Source of the DNA: Enoplolaimus lenunculus
Taxonomy: Eukaryota > Nematoda > Enoplea > Enoplida > Thoracostomopsidae
Length of the DNA: 64,000 nt
Direction of reading: 5' to 3'
NCBI GenBank assembly: GCA_030248215.1
Contig: JASANG010003629.1
Span: 192,501-256,500, forward strand
Part shown: piece by piece, positions 44,433 through 55,660 of the stretch
Position numbering within the stretch: the stretch's first letter is position 1
How the letters are laid out: the number at the start of each line of letters is the position of its first letter
The notes under the pieces: generated by a model
Seen by the model: the letters and a program-made list of their open reading frames with translations, nothing else
What the model was told of the DNA's origin: nothing
Database searches by the model: none
Translations under genes and position numbers: made by a program

Positions 44433-44989
44433 AGATTTAGCTGACATCACCAGTACGAGCAAATAACAATACAAAATTTAACAAAATTTGTATTTTCCCA
44501 GCGGTTTTTTGAAATAATTTGCGCAATAATAAGATAATGTCAAATAATTAAAATCGATTGGCGTGTCATAAAGGTCTCACAAGCTCAAAATGCTTCATTG
44601 TCACAAAACATGACAGTAAAGTGTCACCGGCATTCACAAATATAATACGGGGGTGCACGCAAATCGAGGAATCAAAGCCAAATATATCTTCCCCTCTAAA
44701 TTTTTGAACAACAAAAATAGCATACTTTTAATAGTCGTTAGGATAACGTTCTGAATGCTAAACGTAAGTAAATTTGTTTCGCATGATTTACAGTACTGTT
44801 ATACTTTGTTGAAGTCAAACCCTGACGACTCCGCTGCTGTAAAATATCGAACCAAATTAACGAAAATTAAGGTATTAATATTTATGGAGCGATAAGTGTC
44901 AGTTATGTTGTTTTTCCGCTGTGTCTACCTACAGTCTAGTACCAATGCGAATGATAAGGTGGTCAAACAGGGTATAGACGCGCTCCGTC

Positions 44990-45114
44990 TCACCCCCGAA
45001 CATTTCTTGGCTCTATTAGAATAGGTTTAGGTTCGCCTGTAAGAGATAAAATGTTCTCGCATACCATCTCGAAATTGCATAGCCCGCTAGCATGATGAGC
45101 TGGCTACGGGTTTG
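44990..45114 (-). mobile_element. Family B right part
   Basis: CATAGCCCGCTAGCATGATG and AGCTGGCTACGGGTTTG. The left part is degraded. Confidence 0.55.
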
Positions 45115-45394
45115 AATGCTAACTTGAATTGTGCCAGGTAAACTATTTGTATGGTTATAGAAAAAAACTGGCTACTTATGCGTCTAAAGCGCTTTTTAGC
45201 TGTTGATTACACGTTTACGTAGAAACAACAATGAAAAACTGCACGAGTTACTCTAATTAGGTTACATTAGGCTACAGTTTGGAAGTAAACAGGTTATCAT
45301 TAAAAGACGTTTTTAACGAAGAAAAGACTTTATATGCAAGGTTATAACATAAAAGTGCACGACCGGTAGCATATATGAGTGGTGGGTTTTTGAT

Positions 45395-45480
45395 GACTTA
45401 CAAGCAAGGTTGAAAAATTCCTAGGGATGCAACTATTCCCAGCGGGTGGACTGAACGTCTTGTGGCTCTCTCTGGTTACT
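45395..45480 (+). mobile_element. Family B fragment
   Basis: GACTTACAAGCAAGGTTGAA, AAATTCCTAGGGATGCAACT and AGCGGGTGGACTGAACG. Confidence 0.6.
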
Positions 45481-46273
45481 TGACCGATAAAGGCGTATCT
45501 CCAAATAACGGTTGTCATACAACAGCAGACGGAAAGGCGTGTTTCCGCCACGCCAACAAATATCTTCACGACGTCTTGGCCAAATTGTTTTAGACGTCAG
45601 CATTAAGAGAATTGTATGTTAGAATAATTTTTCTTGCATTAGGAATATTTTTTGTGTAATCTACTAACAGTTCACCGTTTGCAGAACTGACAATTCGTCT
45701 TTGACATTTTTAGAAATACATTTTTTGCGTTTCTAAAATTGTTGTCAGAGACACGTTGTCAGTTGTGCAAGCGTACACGATCAAAAAGGTTGGATCGTTG
45801 AAATTTTAAGTTCGAATTAATTCGGTTATTTTGACAACAACTTACCTCAAGATCCTTGAAAGTAGTAGTAGTTTGATTATGATTTCCATCTAGTAACATT
45901 ACTGCGCGCCGTTCGGCAAATCAAACAACCGTACACTGTGGCTGTCATCCCATCAAATCCCAGCTTTCGACCATCTCCAATCGCAGTTTACTCAAGCTCA
46001 AAATTAATTTACGTCTTTGCGTTCAACGCTTATTGCTTATAAATAATTAAAATTACATAGCTACGTTGAAACAATAAAAAATCATAACTACATCGTTTTG
46101 TTTGGAAATAATTATTAACACGAACTTTTCTGCTGTTTAATCTTTACTTTATGGGCGCACACAGAAGTAAGGTTTAGCTGAAGACAGGGTCAAGGTATTA
46201 AAGCTACTCGGGACGCCGGGTTGAGAGTAATACGTTCACTCGATCTGCCATAAAAATTTCACGACAATTTTGA
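45481..46273. other. no recognisable feature
   Basis: At 45680-45770 ACTGACAATTCGTC and ACGTTGTCAGTTGTGC resemble a worn D-type hairpin. The rest is unassigned. Confidence 0.35.
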
Positions 46274-46625
46274 AAATATACTCTCTAAAAGCTTAAACTA
46301 ACTTGATTTAAGCTTAAACTAATCCACCAGTATTAAACAACTTTCTAGATTAACTAAACTAAGTGGTAGGTTTACGCTTAAACTCATTTAAAATCTTACT
46401 TAGTTTCAGTTTCAGCTAAACTTAATGAACTCTTAGATACACGGCTGCACTTGTTACTTAAACTAAAAATAAGTTTACTAAAACTCGTGTTAAACTTAAA
46501 AACACGTTAGTTTAAGTAAAACTTAAAAGTTTAGTTTAGTTAGTCCGTCCAGCCATTTAAGTTCTACTTAAACTAATATTCAAGTTTAGTTAAGCTATAA
46601 TTTAAGTTTAAGTTTTTAGACAGTA
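46274..46625. mobile_element. Family N foldback
   Basis: Ends ACTCTCTAAAAGCTTAAACT and its inverse TTTAAGTTTTTAGACAGTAT. The whole body is built of AAACTTAA / TTAAGTTT words, so it can fold over much of its 350 bp. It contains ACACGGCTGCACTTGTTACT, shared with the inverted copy at 60304. Confidence 0.75.
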
Positions 46626-47002
46626 TGTTCAGAAAGCGTTTGTTACCCGTCTATAAATCTGTTCGCTTCGTCTATCGACAATTTCTAGTTGCAGGCACTG
46701 GTTGAAAGTTTTTGAAGCCAGCTTAATAAGCTTGGTGAAAACTTTCTTCAATATTTTTTCAAAATGTGAAAAACGTTTCGCCCTTGTTCAGTTTTGTATT
46801 AATATTACCTATTGGCTTGACTGATTGATGCTGGAAATAATATTAATTTACCAACAGTACCGCATCACATGTAATAAATCTTTCATTAGTTAAGCTATCG
46901 AGTTAAGCCATTTGTCACACTGGACTATTTGAATTTAAAACAACCGATTATGGTTGGTAATTTGTTAAATAATCGCGAGTTTTGGGACAGAATAATCGAA
47001 AT

Positions 47003-47191
47003 CAGTTGCGGATCTGAACGGGGATCAGCCAAGACGCCGATCCTTAACAAGAATCGAAACCAAAAATTTTGTATTAAGTTTCAGTACTAATATAGTTGGC
47101 AACACACTGGCTTCGAACGTATCCTTGAGGGCTTTATTCTCTATTGTATGTCGCGTGGTGTCCATGTGACAAATTTTCAGATCCGCCGCTG
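47003..47191 (+). mobile_element. Family H element with both ends
   Basis: CAGTTGCGGATCTGAACGGG at the left and TTTCAGATCCGCCGCTG at the right, with the usual core. Flanking octamers ATCGAAAT and GAAAGAGG do not match. Confidence 0.75.
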
Positions 47192-47952
47192 GAAAGAGGT
47201 TAATGCTTATTCACTCTGATACGTCATTAATTATTTTCAAAATAAATGAACGCTACGAGTCACGTAAGTATTAATTTCGTGAAATTCAACCATGAGAAAG
47301 ATATATTTTTCAAATATAAAATATCACAATCTGCTGAATATCGATTACTACTGGTGTTTGAAAGCAAAAATGTATTTGAAACAAAATTCAAGCAAAATTC
47401 TACCAGTTACCACTGACACTGTGGTACAGAATGATCGTATAAGCGGGTTCAAATTTGAGCAAATGTTATCTTAACAATTAAAATTAAAAAATTTTGGTCA
47501 AAGTTATGATATAACCGCTAGTGCGGCCTAAACAAAACGGTAAGGGAATAACATCGAACTTAGCGAATATATATAATCCCGAATAAGAGTCCGTGAACGG
47601 ATATGTAAGTTTCCGAACGTTGTAATAAAATTAGATAAACATTGTTCCAGCCGCATGTGGTTGTTTTGTCTGTAAACAAATTCTTTATTGTTTGCATTAT
47701 TAACGTTAAAATATCCGTTTGCACCCTGAATTTGCAATTACTGGAGCACCCTAAAATCACAAAGTATTGACATGAAAGTGATTTTAACACAAAGGTTTGA
47801 AGACGAATCGCATAATCAGTACTTTTCGAGTTAGTTGGATTTTAAAGCTTACCTAAGCTAAACGCAGTCAACATTGTATCATAAAGTTATTGCCAAATTA
47901 GGATTACTTAACTTAATACAGGTAAAATACGGTCTCTATTAATCGTAGCAAT

Positions 47953-48322
47953 CAGGGTGCAACCGGAGGTGAAAAACACCGGAGCCAGAGCCGAAGGTCA
48001 ACAAAACTTGCCAGAGCCGGAGTCGAAGCCGGACGGTGAGGCGGAATTAGGTAGTTAAAATGATGTTTAACTTGTTAATTTGAGCAAATATCGGTGATGC
48101 GTTGTTAAATCGTTTCGTTTAACCCTTATTTTTTCCGAAATCTCGGCAATTCTTTCCTCAAACTTACGCCAAAAGTTAAAACAAAAGGCGCCAAACAAAT
48201 AAGCTTTGTAAAACTAAACAAAATTTCACTAGCGAAATTACCGGAACCTCCGGCAAAAATTGTACCGGAACCGGACGTCGATTTTCTGCCGGAGCCAGAC
48301 GCAGACCTCCGGTTGTACCCTG
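47953..48322. mobile_element. Family P hAT MITE with perfect 8-bp duplication
   Basis: Ends CAGGGTGCAACCGGAGG and CCTCCGGTTGTACCCTG. Flanks GTAGCAAT (47945-47952) and GTAGCAAT (48323-48330) are identical. Both subterminal zones are arrays of CCGGAGCC / CCGGAACC words. The interior is unrelated to the P copy at 18240. Confidence 0.92.
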
Positions 48323-48705
48323 GTAGCAATGCTTGTTTATTATTAACAGCAACATTTTACACGTTTATAGCGTACAAGTGGGAGCTTAAAAAACTCCCTT
48401 GAAATATTACGTTTAATAAATTGAACAGGCAAGAAAGTTCAAAACCTTTAAAATACAATAGCCAGCTGGCTGGCCGATATTGGTTCCGCCCCCCAATTGT
48501 CGTGTTAAACCTTTGTAATCAATCAAATAAAAAACACGAAAATATATCAACTTTTACGCGTATGGCGGCGTTCGGGCCCCTGAGTGCGTTTATTGTAATG
48601 CGCTCGCTAGTATACAAAAGGACTGGTTTGCTATTGATTACAGGTTAATACAATCTCATATTTGCCGAACTTTAGGCTACACAACCAGTATTTTATTTTA
48701 AATCA

Positions 48706-48815
48706 GGTCCGTAGCCAGCTTTCCCTGCTAGGGGGGCTAAGCAAATTTTCAGTAGGGACATACAAGGGTTTTTTGGTTAACTTACATGCAAGGTTGAAAA
48801 TTTTCCAGTGTTCTT
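48706..48815 (+). mobile_element. Family B left half
   Basis: AGGTCCGTAGCCAGCTTTCC, CTAGGGGGGCTAAGC and TACATGCAAGGTTGAAAATT. It stops at TTCCAGTG. Confidence 0.7.
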
Positions 48816-48859
48816 CTGCAGTTTGTTGTTGTTAAATATATTTGCATAAAGTGCTTGCT

Positions 48860-49026
48860 CAGGCCCGTAGCCAGCTCACCTTGCTTGAGGGGGCTGATAA
48901 TTTTCTAAGAGGGGCATTCAAGTCTTTTCAATGAGTTACAAGCAAGGTTAAACATTCTGTAGGGAGGGTCAAAATTTTTTCCAGGGGAGTTGAGCCCCCA
49001 CTGGCTCATCCGTGGCTGCGGGCTCG
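48860..49026 (+). mobile_element. Family B MITE, near complete
   Basis: CAGGCCCGTAGCCAGCTCAC to GGCTGCGGGCTCG. It lies 45 bp from the previous B copy, in the same orientation. Confidence 0.82.
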
Positions 49027-49265
49027 TTTGAAATGGGAATACAAAGTTATTTTTGCACGCGATACATAAGGAATAACATTTTTTAAACTAGGATCAAGCT
49101 TGTTGTTATAGAGCCCGTTAACCGTGTCATTATTTTCCGCTGATGTTTTAGAAATATCTGGAGGGCCTATTTCTCTCTTATCATTCGTCCTTGTATATCC
49201 TTGTAATAATCGAATGAATTTGTGGCACCACTATGTCTGATCCCGAACATGCACTCTGTTCACGG

Positions 49266-49431
49266 TCCCGTAGCCAATGGTGGGGCAAAGGTGGGGGAGG
49301 CTCAGCCACCCTGAAAAAATTTTGCACCTCCTAAAATTTTTGAACCTTGCTTGATACTCATTGAAACCTTTGAATGCCACTCCTAAAAAATTTTAGCCCC
49401 CCCTAGCAAGGTGAGCTGGCTACGGGCCTGT
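49266..49431 (-). mobile_element. Family B MITE, near complete
   Basis: GGTCCCGTAGCCAATGGTGG to CTGGCTACGGGCCTG, reverse orientation to the two copies at 48.7-49.0 kb. Confidence 0.82.
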
Positions 49432-49566
49432 AAGTTCCACGACTAATTCGCGTACATTATCGTGACGTGAATTGAATTTAATAATTGTTCTTGTTTCGAA
49501 CACTTTTTCCTCGACGAACTCGGTAATTATCGTATTATGTGTTGTGGAATTTTTAAACTTTTTAAC

Positions 49567-50369
49567 ACGGTGTGAACGGATAGTAAAAATAACGTAAACG
49601 AATAGTAACGTAAACGGATAGTAAAAATAACGTAAACGAATAGTAACGTAAACGGATAGTAAAAATAACGTAAACGAATAGTAACGTAAACGGATAGTAA
49701 AAATAACGTAAACGAATAGTAACGTAAACGGATAGTAAAAATAACGTAAACGAATAGTAACGTAAACGGATAGTAAAAATAACGTAAACGAATAGTAACG
49801 TAAACGGATAGTAAAAATAACGTAAACGAATAGTAACGTAAACGGATAGTAAAAATAACGTAAACGAATAGTAACGTAAACGGATAGTAAAAATAACGTA
49901 AACGAATAATAACGTAAACGGATAGTAAAAATAACGTAAACGAATAGTAACGTAAACGGATAGTAAAAATAACGTAAACGAATAGTAACGTAAACGGATA
50001 GTAAAAATAACGTAAACGAATAGTAACGTAAACGGATAGTAAAAATAACGTAAACGAATAGTAACGTAAACGGATAGTAAAAATAACGTAAACGAATAGT
50101 AACGTAAACGGATAGTAAAAATAACGTAAACGAATAGTAACGTAAACGGATAGTAAAAATAACGTGACCGGATAGTAAAAATAACGTAAACAGATAGTAA
50201 AAATAACGTAAACGGATAGTAAAAATAACGTAAACGGATAGTAAAAATAACGTAAACGGATAGTAAAAATAACGTAAACGGATAGTATAAATAACGTAAA
50301 CGGATAGTGATCGAAATACCGGAAACGGATACTAATGTTTATCGGAAACGGATATCCGGGTACACCTTG
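49567..50369. mobile_element. Family O hAT MITE expanded by an internal minisatellite
   Basis: Ends ACGGTGTGAACGGATAG and ATATCCGGGTACACCTTG are O-type. Between them, 15 copies of a 38-bp unit (a 22-mer GTAAACGGATAGTAAAAATA plus AC, and a 16-mer GTAAACGAATAGTAAC) run from about 49590 to 50165. About seven 22-mers follow, then a short normal O terminus. The units are almost identical, so the array is young. The 330-codon minus-strand frame across it is an artefact, as 22+16+22-type periods happen to stay open. Confidence 0.93.
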
Positions 50370-50835
50370 CTCTTTAAAACGCCTCATTTTCTTTATCCAG
50401 AAAATGGTAGCAACAAAACAGCGTGTACCAACTTTTCTATATCTTAACACAAAATTTTGCTTTTGTTCCTTGTTGTGTGGACTATGCTTGGATGTACCTC
50501 TTATTCTGGGATTCGTCAATGCTTATTAGGTTTACAGTTTTAGCTCATAGCGAATGAATTTTGTATTTCAGAAAAAATAATGAATGCTGCAAATTTAAAA
50601 ATAATGTTTTTAGCGTTTGGTCAAATGTTTGCCCATCAAAGTTTAAACCAAACCAGTCTTTTTCGTAGCCGTCACAATCAGGTACAAAACATTTTATTGT
50701 ATTAAAACGTTCACAAATCCAATAATTAAGCATAAAAATGCTTAAATTTACTGCAAATAACTACATGGCGCACCATCTTTCTATAATGGTACATCTAACT
50801 TTAGTGAAATAGGCACAAAATAGGTCAGAGCTTAT

Positions 50836-50959
50836 CGGACCTGTTACCGGAAGAAAGCCGGGGAGGGAGGCACTCAGCCACACCTGAAATGTCATCGAAA
50901 ACCCTTGCATGCTCCTCCTGTAATGGTCCCACTAGCAAGGTGAGCTGGCAACGGGCCTG
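50836..50959 (-). mobile_element. Family B MITE, shortened
   Basis: CGGACCTGTTACCGG to GAGCTGGCAACGGGCCTG. Flanks GAGCTTAT and ACGCTTAT agree at 6 of 8. Confidence 0.72.
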
Positions 50960-51117
50960 ACGCTTATGTCTCAACAGGATCATACCATTTATACAAGCGA
51001 TAATTGTTAATTATTGCTTAAATACACCGCAAGATCTCATTTGGGTCGTCGAATCGACCTGTTTTCATGGCCTGAAAAACCCTTGACGAAGCTAGCAGAG
51101 GAGGCTATGGAATGTAC

Positions 51118-51364
51118 TACACTGTAAATTCCAATGAGTTGATTAATCAACTCAGAGAGACAATCAGTTATTTCTTGTAATTTCTGAATTAATAACAGTA
51201 GAATTAACTCACTCTGAGATTGATTTAATTCTGGGCAGATCGATTAATTAACTCAGAATGAGTTCAGTCAATTCATTCTGAAAGACTTAATTGTCAGAAC
51301 TCAGACTTTAAAGTGGATTCAACTCATTCTGAGTTAAAATCAACTCACTGAAATTTACAGTGTA
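51118..51364. mobile_element. Family F palindromic MITE, complete
   Basis: TACACTGTAAATTCCAATGA to TTTACAGTGTA, TA at both ends. Confidence 0.9.
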
Positions 51365-51549
51365 CCGTACCAATTTAATTTGAAAAACACAATAAAAATA
51401 TTCCAAAAATAAAGAGATAAAACTGATTCGTAAAAGGGGTATATTTGCTGAAATCACCAAACGAGATCTGTTATCGCGAATGATAACGATCTTGTACTCC
51501 TACGCGTAAATCAGCAGACGGATTTTTTATGAAAACGGTATCATAGCGA

Positions 51550-51720
51550 CGGGCCCGTAGCCAAGTGGGGGGGGGGCAGATGGGGCTCAGCCCCCCCTGG
51601 AAAAAAATTTGCCTCCCCCCTAAAAAATGTTCAACCTTGCTTGCAAGTCATTAAAAACTCTTGAATGTCACTCGTGAAATTTTTAGCCTTCCCTAGCAAG
51701 GTGAGCTGGCTACGGGCCTG
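51550..51720 (-). mobile_element. Family B MITE with target duplication
   Basis: CGGGCCCGTAGCCAAGTGGG to CTGGCTACGGGCCTG. Flanks CATAGCGA (51542-51549) and CGTAGCGA (51721-51728) agree at 7 of 8, which supports hAT-type insertion. Confidence 0.88.
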
Positions 51721-52011
51721 CGTAGCGATAATATTGCGCACCTGACGAAACCAAAGGGTATTGAATGCAATCACATTTTTTTACCATTTGATAACAATTC
51801 GTTCTTAGATACCTTCGGCAATGATTGTAAGCTTTGATTTGGCAATTGATTTGCAGTGTTTTACAAAAATTAACGGGTTAATGGAACCATTAACTGTTTG
51901 AAGTGAGAAATAACGGCGTGTAAAATGATAATATTGTAAAGTTTAACATTAATTTATTTGAGGTTTATTAAGCAGTGGTAAAAAACGTCCAATATGAGTT
52001 GAACGTTAAGG

Positions 52012-52447
52012 TACTGTAGTGACCCGAATAATGGGGGGTGATAAGAGGTGGATCCCCATTTTGTGTCGTAATCAATAGGAGTCCGTATCCCTAAAAAGAA
52101 CCGGTAAGCGGATAGAGTCCCTAAACATTAATTAGATTTCATAAATGTCAATTATACCTAATTGTAGTGCATAAGCGACTCTAGGATCAAATAAGAGGTT
52201 CGAAACTTGAAAGCATACTTAAGTTGTGAAAGTACATTCGTAAGTATTACCTTGCATTATCGCTCAAACTTTTGATAAAGATAAATAAACGTTTAATTCA
52301 ACGGATAGTTGCAATACCGGATATCAGTAACGTAGGTTGGCGGAGCGTGGGTTGAAAATATAAGCAGTCCGTAACCGAACAACAGGTGGTAACCTTTGGA
52401 GAGGCCAAATAAATATCAGCCCCCCTCTCATTCGGGTCACTACAGTA
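52012..52447. mobile_element. Family G TIR element, inverted
   Basis: TACTGTAGTGACCCGAATAA to ATTCGGGTCACTACAGTA. Collinear, in reverse, with 16622 and 40585. Its right third is copied downstream. Confidence 0.85.
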
Positions 52448-52638
52448 AGCTCATAATGGCTGGGTTTCTGCAATCGCACTCAGTAACGAAGGTTGGCGGA
52501 GCGTGGGTTGAAAATATAAGCAGTCCATAACCGAACAACAGGTGGTAACCTTTGGAGAGGCCAAATAAATATCAGTCCCCCCCTCTCATTCGGGTCACTA
52601 CAGTAAGCTCATAATGGCTGGGTTTCTGCAATCGTACT
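52325..52638. repeat. 156-bp tandem duplication crossing the G element end
   Basis: The segment beginning CAGTAACGTAGGTTGGCGGA at 52325 is repeated from 52481 (CAGTAACGAAGGTTGGCGGA). Each unit holds the right third of G plus about 33 bp of flank (AAGCTCATAATGGCTGGGTT). The units differ at only a handful of sites, including the C-run length. Confidence 0.93.
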
Positions 52639-52853
52639 TGAGTATCGACTTAAGTTTTATTTACGAATTTGGACAAAACAAAAAAATGTCAATTTTGTTC
52701 CAGTGCAACAAAAGCGAACGTACAATTTTATTACACATAAAAAGGTACATTGGATATGCAATCTTAATTAGACCGAGAATAGTAATCTGATAGCATAATA
52801 GCCTGCACAAGGACAAAAATGGTCTAAGTAACCTATTTGCCTAACTTAATTAA

Positions 52854-53115
52854 CCCCTTCTCACATTGAGTTGCCCATAGGCATCTCAGCACAGTGTGTA
52901 TACGTTAAATAATATATATCGCACCGTGTTTAACAATTGCAACACGTATACATAGTACTAAATCACCACAAGACGTGAGAGCGCCTCGGGCTCGAGCGTC
53001 AAGCTCCTATAGCTGAGCGGTGATTGTATACGTCTCCCACTCCAGTCACTGGAGTTCGAATCCTAGCATAAAAGTAGGTCTCAGTGGAAATAGAAAATAT
53101 TCATGTGATAAAGGT
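52854..53115 (+). mobile_element. Family Z element, plus orientation
   Basis: TTAA at 52850-52853 and 53116-53119. Left CCCCTTCTCACATTGAGTTG, right AATATTCATGTGATAAAGG. A box TAGCTGAGCGGTGATTG near 53009 and B box GAGTTCGAATCC near 53053. The body has CGTGTTTAACAATTGCAACA and CTCGGGCTCGAGCGTCAAGC. Confidence 0.82.
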
Positions 53116-53344
53116 TTAAGTACGTATTTAGAAACATCAAACTGGTTAAGTATTCGCATAGCAAATACTTCAATATAAAATTATACATAAGTATAGGTTT
53201 CAGAAACCGAGACAATGTCTATAAAATGTTACAAAAGTGACTTGTGTTTGTGAACGCGTTATCGGTTTGAGCACCCCGGTATCTATTTACTCATGACTTG
53301 AATCCGACAAGATTAAACTATGATTTATTTATGTCAATGGTTAC

Positions 53345-53762
53345 CCTAAGCTTTTACGTATGTAATTGTTAAACCTAAACCAATTTCTAAGCCTAAAGCC
53401 TCAACGTAACGATAAATCTATACACTGTAATTATCGTTTAGCTGATTAGTAAATTCAGAGAGAATTGTTATTTCTGGTTATATCTGAGTTAACAACAATA
53501 AACATTAACCTACTCTGAGCTGATTTAAATACTGGGTTAGTTGTTTAATTAACTCGAAATGAGCTCAATCAATTCAGAATTCTGAGCTCTGAAAGACCTA
53601 ATTCAGAGCGACACTTCTGAGTTTATTCAACTCATTTTGAGCTAAAATCAACTCGCTGAAATTTACAGTGTAACAAAGCCTCCTAAGCAAAAATTGGTGT
53701 AATGCCTAAGCCTGCTGTGTTTACAGTCCGGTGGGAAAACAGGACACCCATGGAAACTAACG
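53345..53762 (+). mobile_element. Family C remnant split by an F element
   Basis: Worn CCTAAG words at 53345-53412 (TAAACCTAAACCAATTTCTA) resume at 53677 (GCCTCCTAAGCAAAAATTGG) and run to TTTACAGTCCGGTGGG, which matches the A-rich and right part of C. Confidence 0.6.
53421..53672. mobile_element. Family F palindromic MITE nested in C
   Basis: TACACTGTAATTATCG to AAATTTACAGTGTA, TA at both ends. Somewhat worn compared with 51118. Confidence 0.88.
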
Positions 53763-54104
53763 CATGCCATGATTTTCAACTGGTGAACGGTTAGTTTTTT
53801 GCTCCAAAACATATTTTATCATCTATCAGTCCGGCTTAAGGTACACTGCTACTGAAGTTGTTGCTTTCCGAGGCCAATTTTGGCTAATTTGGACGTTAGA
53901 AAACCTGAATCCCGTTGCAGGAAATAGGTGTAAAACCTAACAACGCATTCGTGGTCGAATTAATTTTTTTCTACTTGGTTACATAGAATTTCAAATATAA
54001 CACACAAATGTGTGATTAGCGGCACTTACAAATCATAAGCAACATGAACTCAAAACCGCTACGCAGGGTAGAGCAAGTACTCGCTGAGCGGCACAGTATA
54101 GCAC

Positions 54105-54290
54105 AGCGTCGGATCTAAGTGTAGATGCGCTCAGGCCACGCCTTCAACAAGAATCAACGCCAAAATTTTGTATTAAGATTTAGTACTAAAATTGCGTTTG
54201 GATTCTAGATCGCTTCGCTCGCGACATTTTTCAACGAGTTTACACTGCACGACCCCACGTAAGTAATTTGTAGATTTGTCACCTGATTGT
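54105..54290 (+). mobile_element. Family H element
   Basis: GCGTCGGATCTAAGTG, core TTTTGTATTAAGATTTAGTA, hairpin ATCGCTTCGCTCGCGAC, right end TTGTAGATTTGTCACCTG. Confidence 0.72.
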
Positions 54291-54405
54291 GCAGCACCTT
54301 TAGGCTTCGCTTTAAACATTGCAATTATGTTGTGTTTTAGTGGTCACTCAATTGCTTGTCGTAATACCATGTTATGGGCTCAGGTGGACAAGGGTTGAAA
54401 TTTTT

Positions 54406-54572
54406 GGCCAATATATAGCCTTAGTTGTGTAATAGCAGTAATGCATATTCGTAAACTTAAACAAAACCTAATAAGCCTCGGCGTATTAAGTATAAGCCCT
54501 AAGTTTAAGCCTAAGCCAAAAATAGTCTAAAGCTAAGCTCACTCAATTGCAATCCGGCAGAAAAACGGTACG
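54406..54572 (+). mobile_element. Family C, worn
   Basis: GGCCAATATATAGCC, CCTAATAAGCCTCGGCG, CCAAAAATAGTCTAAAGC and CAATCCGGCAGAAAAACGG. The final GGGCC is gone. Confidence 0.65.
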
Positions 54573-55084
54573 GGCGAAATAATGGAACAAACTTCGCGAG
54601 GGAAACACCAACGAAGCCAACTGTAGTTTTAGCATTACATCCTGGTATAATATTTTAGGTACGTAAATCTAAGGAGTACGGCCTCTGTGGACTATTTGAT
54701 ACGACCCTTAGGGCATTTAAATTTTTGAACTTAATGTTCTGTTAGTGATATTGAAAACAGTTTTGGCTCAAGGTGTCCACGATTTCGACAAACGACGGAA
54801 CATCCATTGCCACGTCCTTCATGATCCGGCCCTGTCGGCGCTAACCGAAAGCGTGAGGCAAAACTTCCACCTGCTATTTGCTGACGCACCCCCCGACTAG
54901 TGGTCTTTTTAATTAGTTCCGCGTACAAAAATTTCGCCTAAACGTTCAAATAGCACTCAATCATATGTTGCCACAAAACTACAACTTAAGCTATTTTAAG
55001 CTAAACTAGCACATAAATCTAAAATTAATTCATTTTTAAACTGTACTTCTTGCCAATTTCAATTATTGAAAACATTTTAAATGC
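54573..55084. other. no recognisable feature
   Basis: The frame at 54731-54928 (minus) shows no known domain. Confidence 0.4.
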
Positions 55085-55285
55085 GCACCAACAAGTACGA
55101 CCCGATCGAAGGGGCGTCACCCTTGTCACGCTCCATCACCCGAAATGAAAACCAGCATTTTTTGTATTATGATTTAGTACTAAAATTGCGTTTAGCTTCT
55201 TGCTCACTTCGATCGCTGGCTTTTTTTCACTATTATTTATTGCTCTGCCCTGTCAGGAATTTTTGGATACGCGACCGCATACATG
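55085..55285 (+). mobile_element. Family H element
   Basis: Core TTTTTGTATTATGATTTAGT and GCGTTTAGCTTCTTGC. The hairpin is altered to CACTTCGATCGCTGGC. Confidence 0.68.
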
Positions 55286-55574
55286 GCGCGCCTAATATAG
55301 CAACTGAAACGGCAAAATATAAAGAACCCAATGTCGAATCGTATTAGTTTTGTGGCGACCCTCGATTTCGTCATATTTCAACCCGCAGTAAAATTGATTA
55401 ATTGCCGCAACAAAAACGACCTCAAATATTGTATATCCGGTTACATGCAATCAACCGGGTTGAACCTTATATTCGTGGGCCGCTGTTACGTAGCGTTTTG
55501 GGACTGTTTCGGTTCTTTCGACCGTATCCCGACATCCGGTGTGCCGCATAAAAAGCGAACGGTAGCGGCGACCA

Positions 55575-55660
55575 TCAACACTTTCTGAACCAAAACGATT
55601 GTATGTTAGTACTACAATTGCGTTAGGATTCTCGCTCGTTTCGTTTGAAAGATATACACC
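55575..55660 (+). mobile_element. Family H fragment
   Basis: TTTCTGAACCAAAACGATTG, TAGTACTACAATTGCGTTAG and ATTCTCGCTCGTTTCG. Confidence 0.6.

Noticed and set aside
49527-50519. 330-codon minus-strand open frame
   Set aside because: It is a translation of the 38-bp minisatellite in the O element. The periodic RLRYFYYPFTL-type peptide has no protein features.
53005-53075. a tRNA gene
   Set aside because: A and B boxes are present, but acceptor and T stems pair poorly and the same segment recurs inside every Z element.
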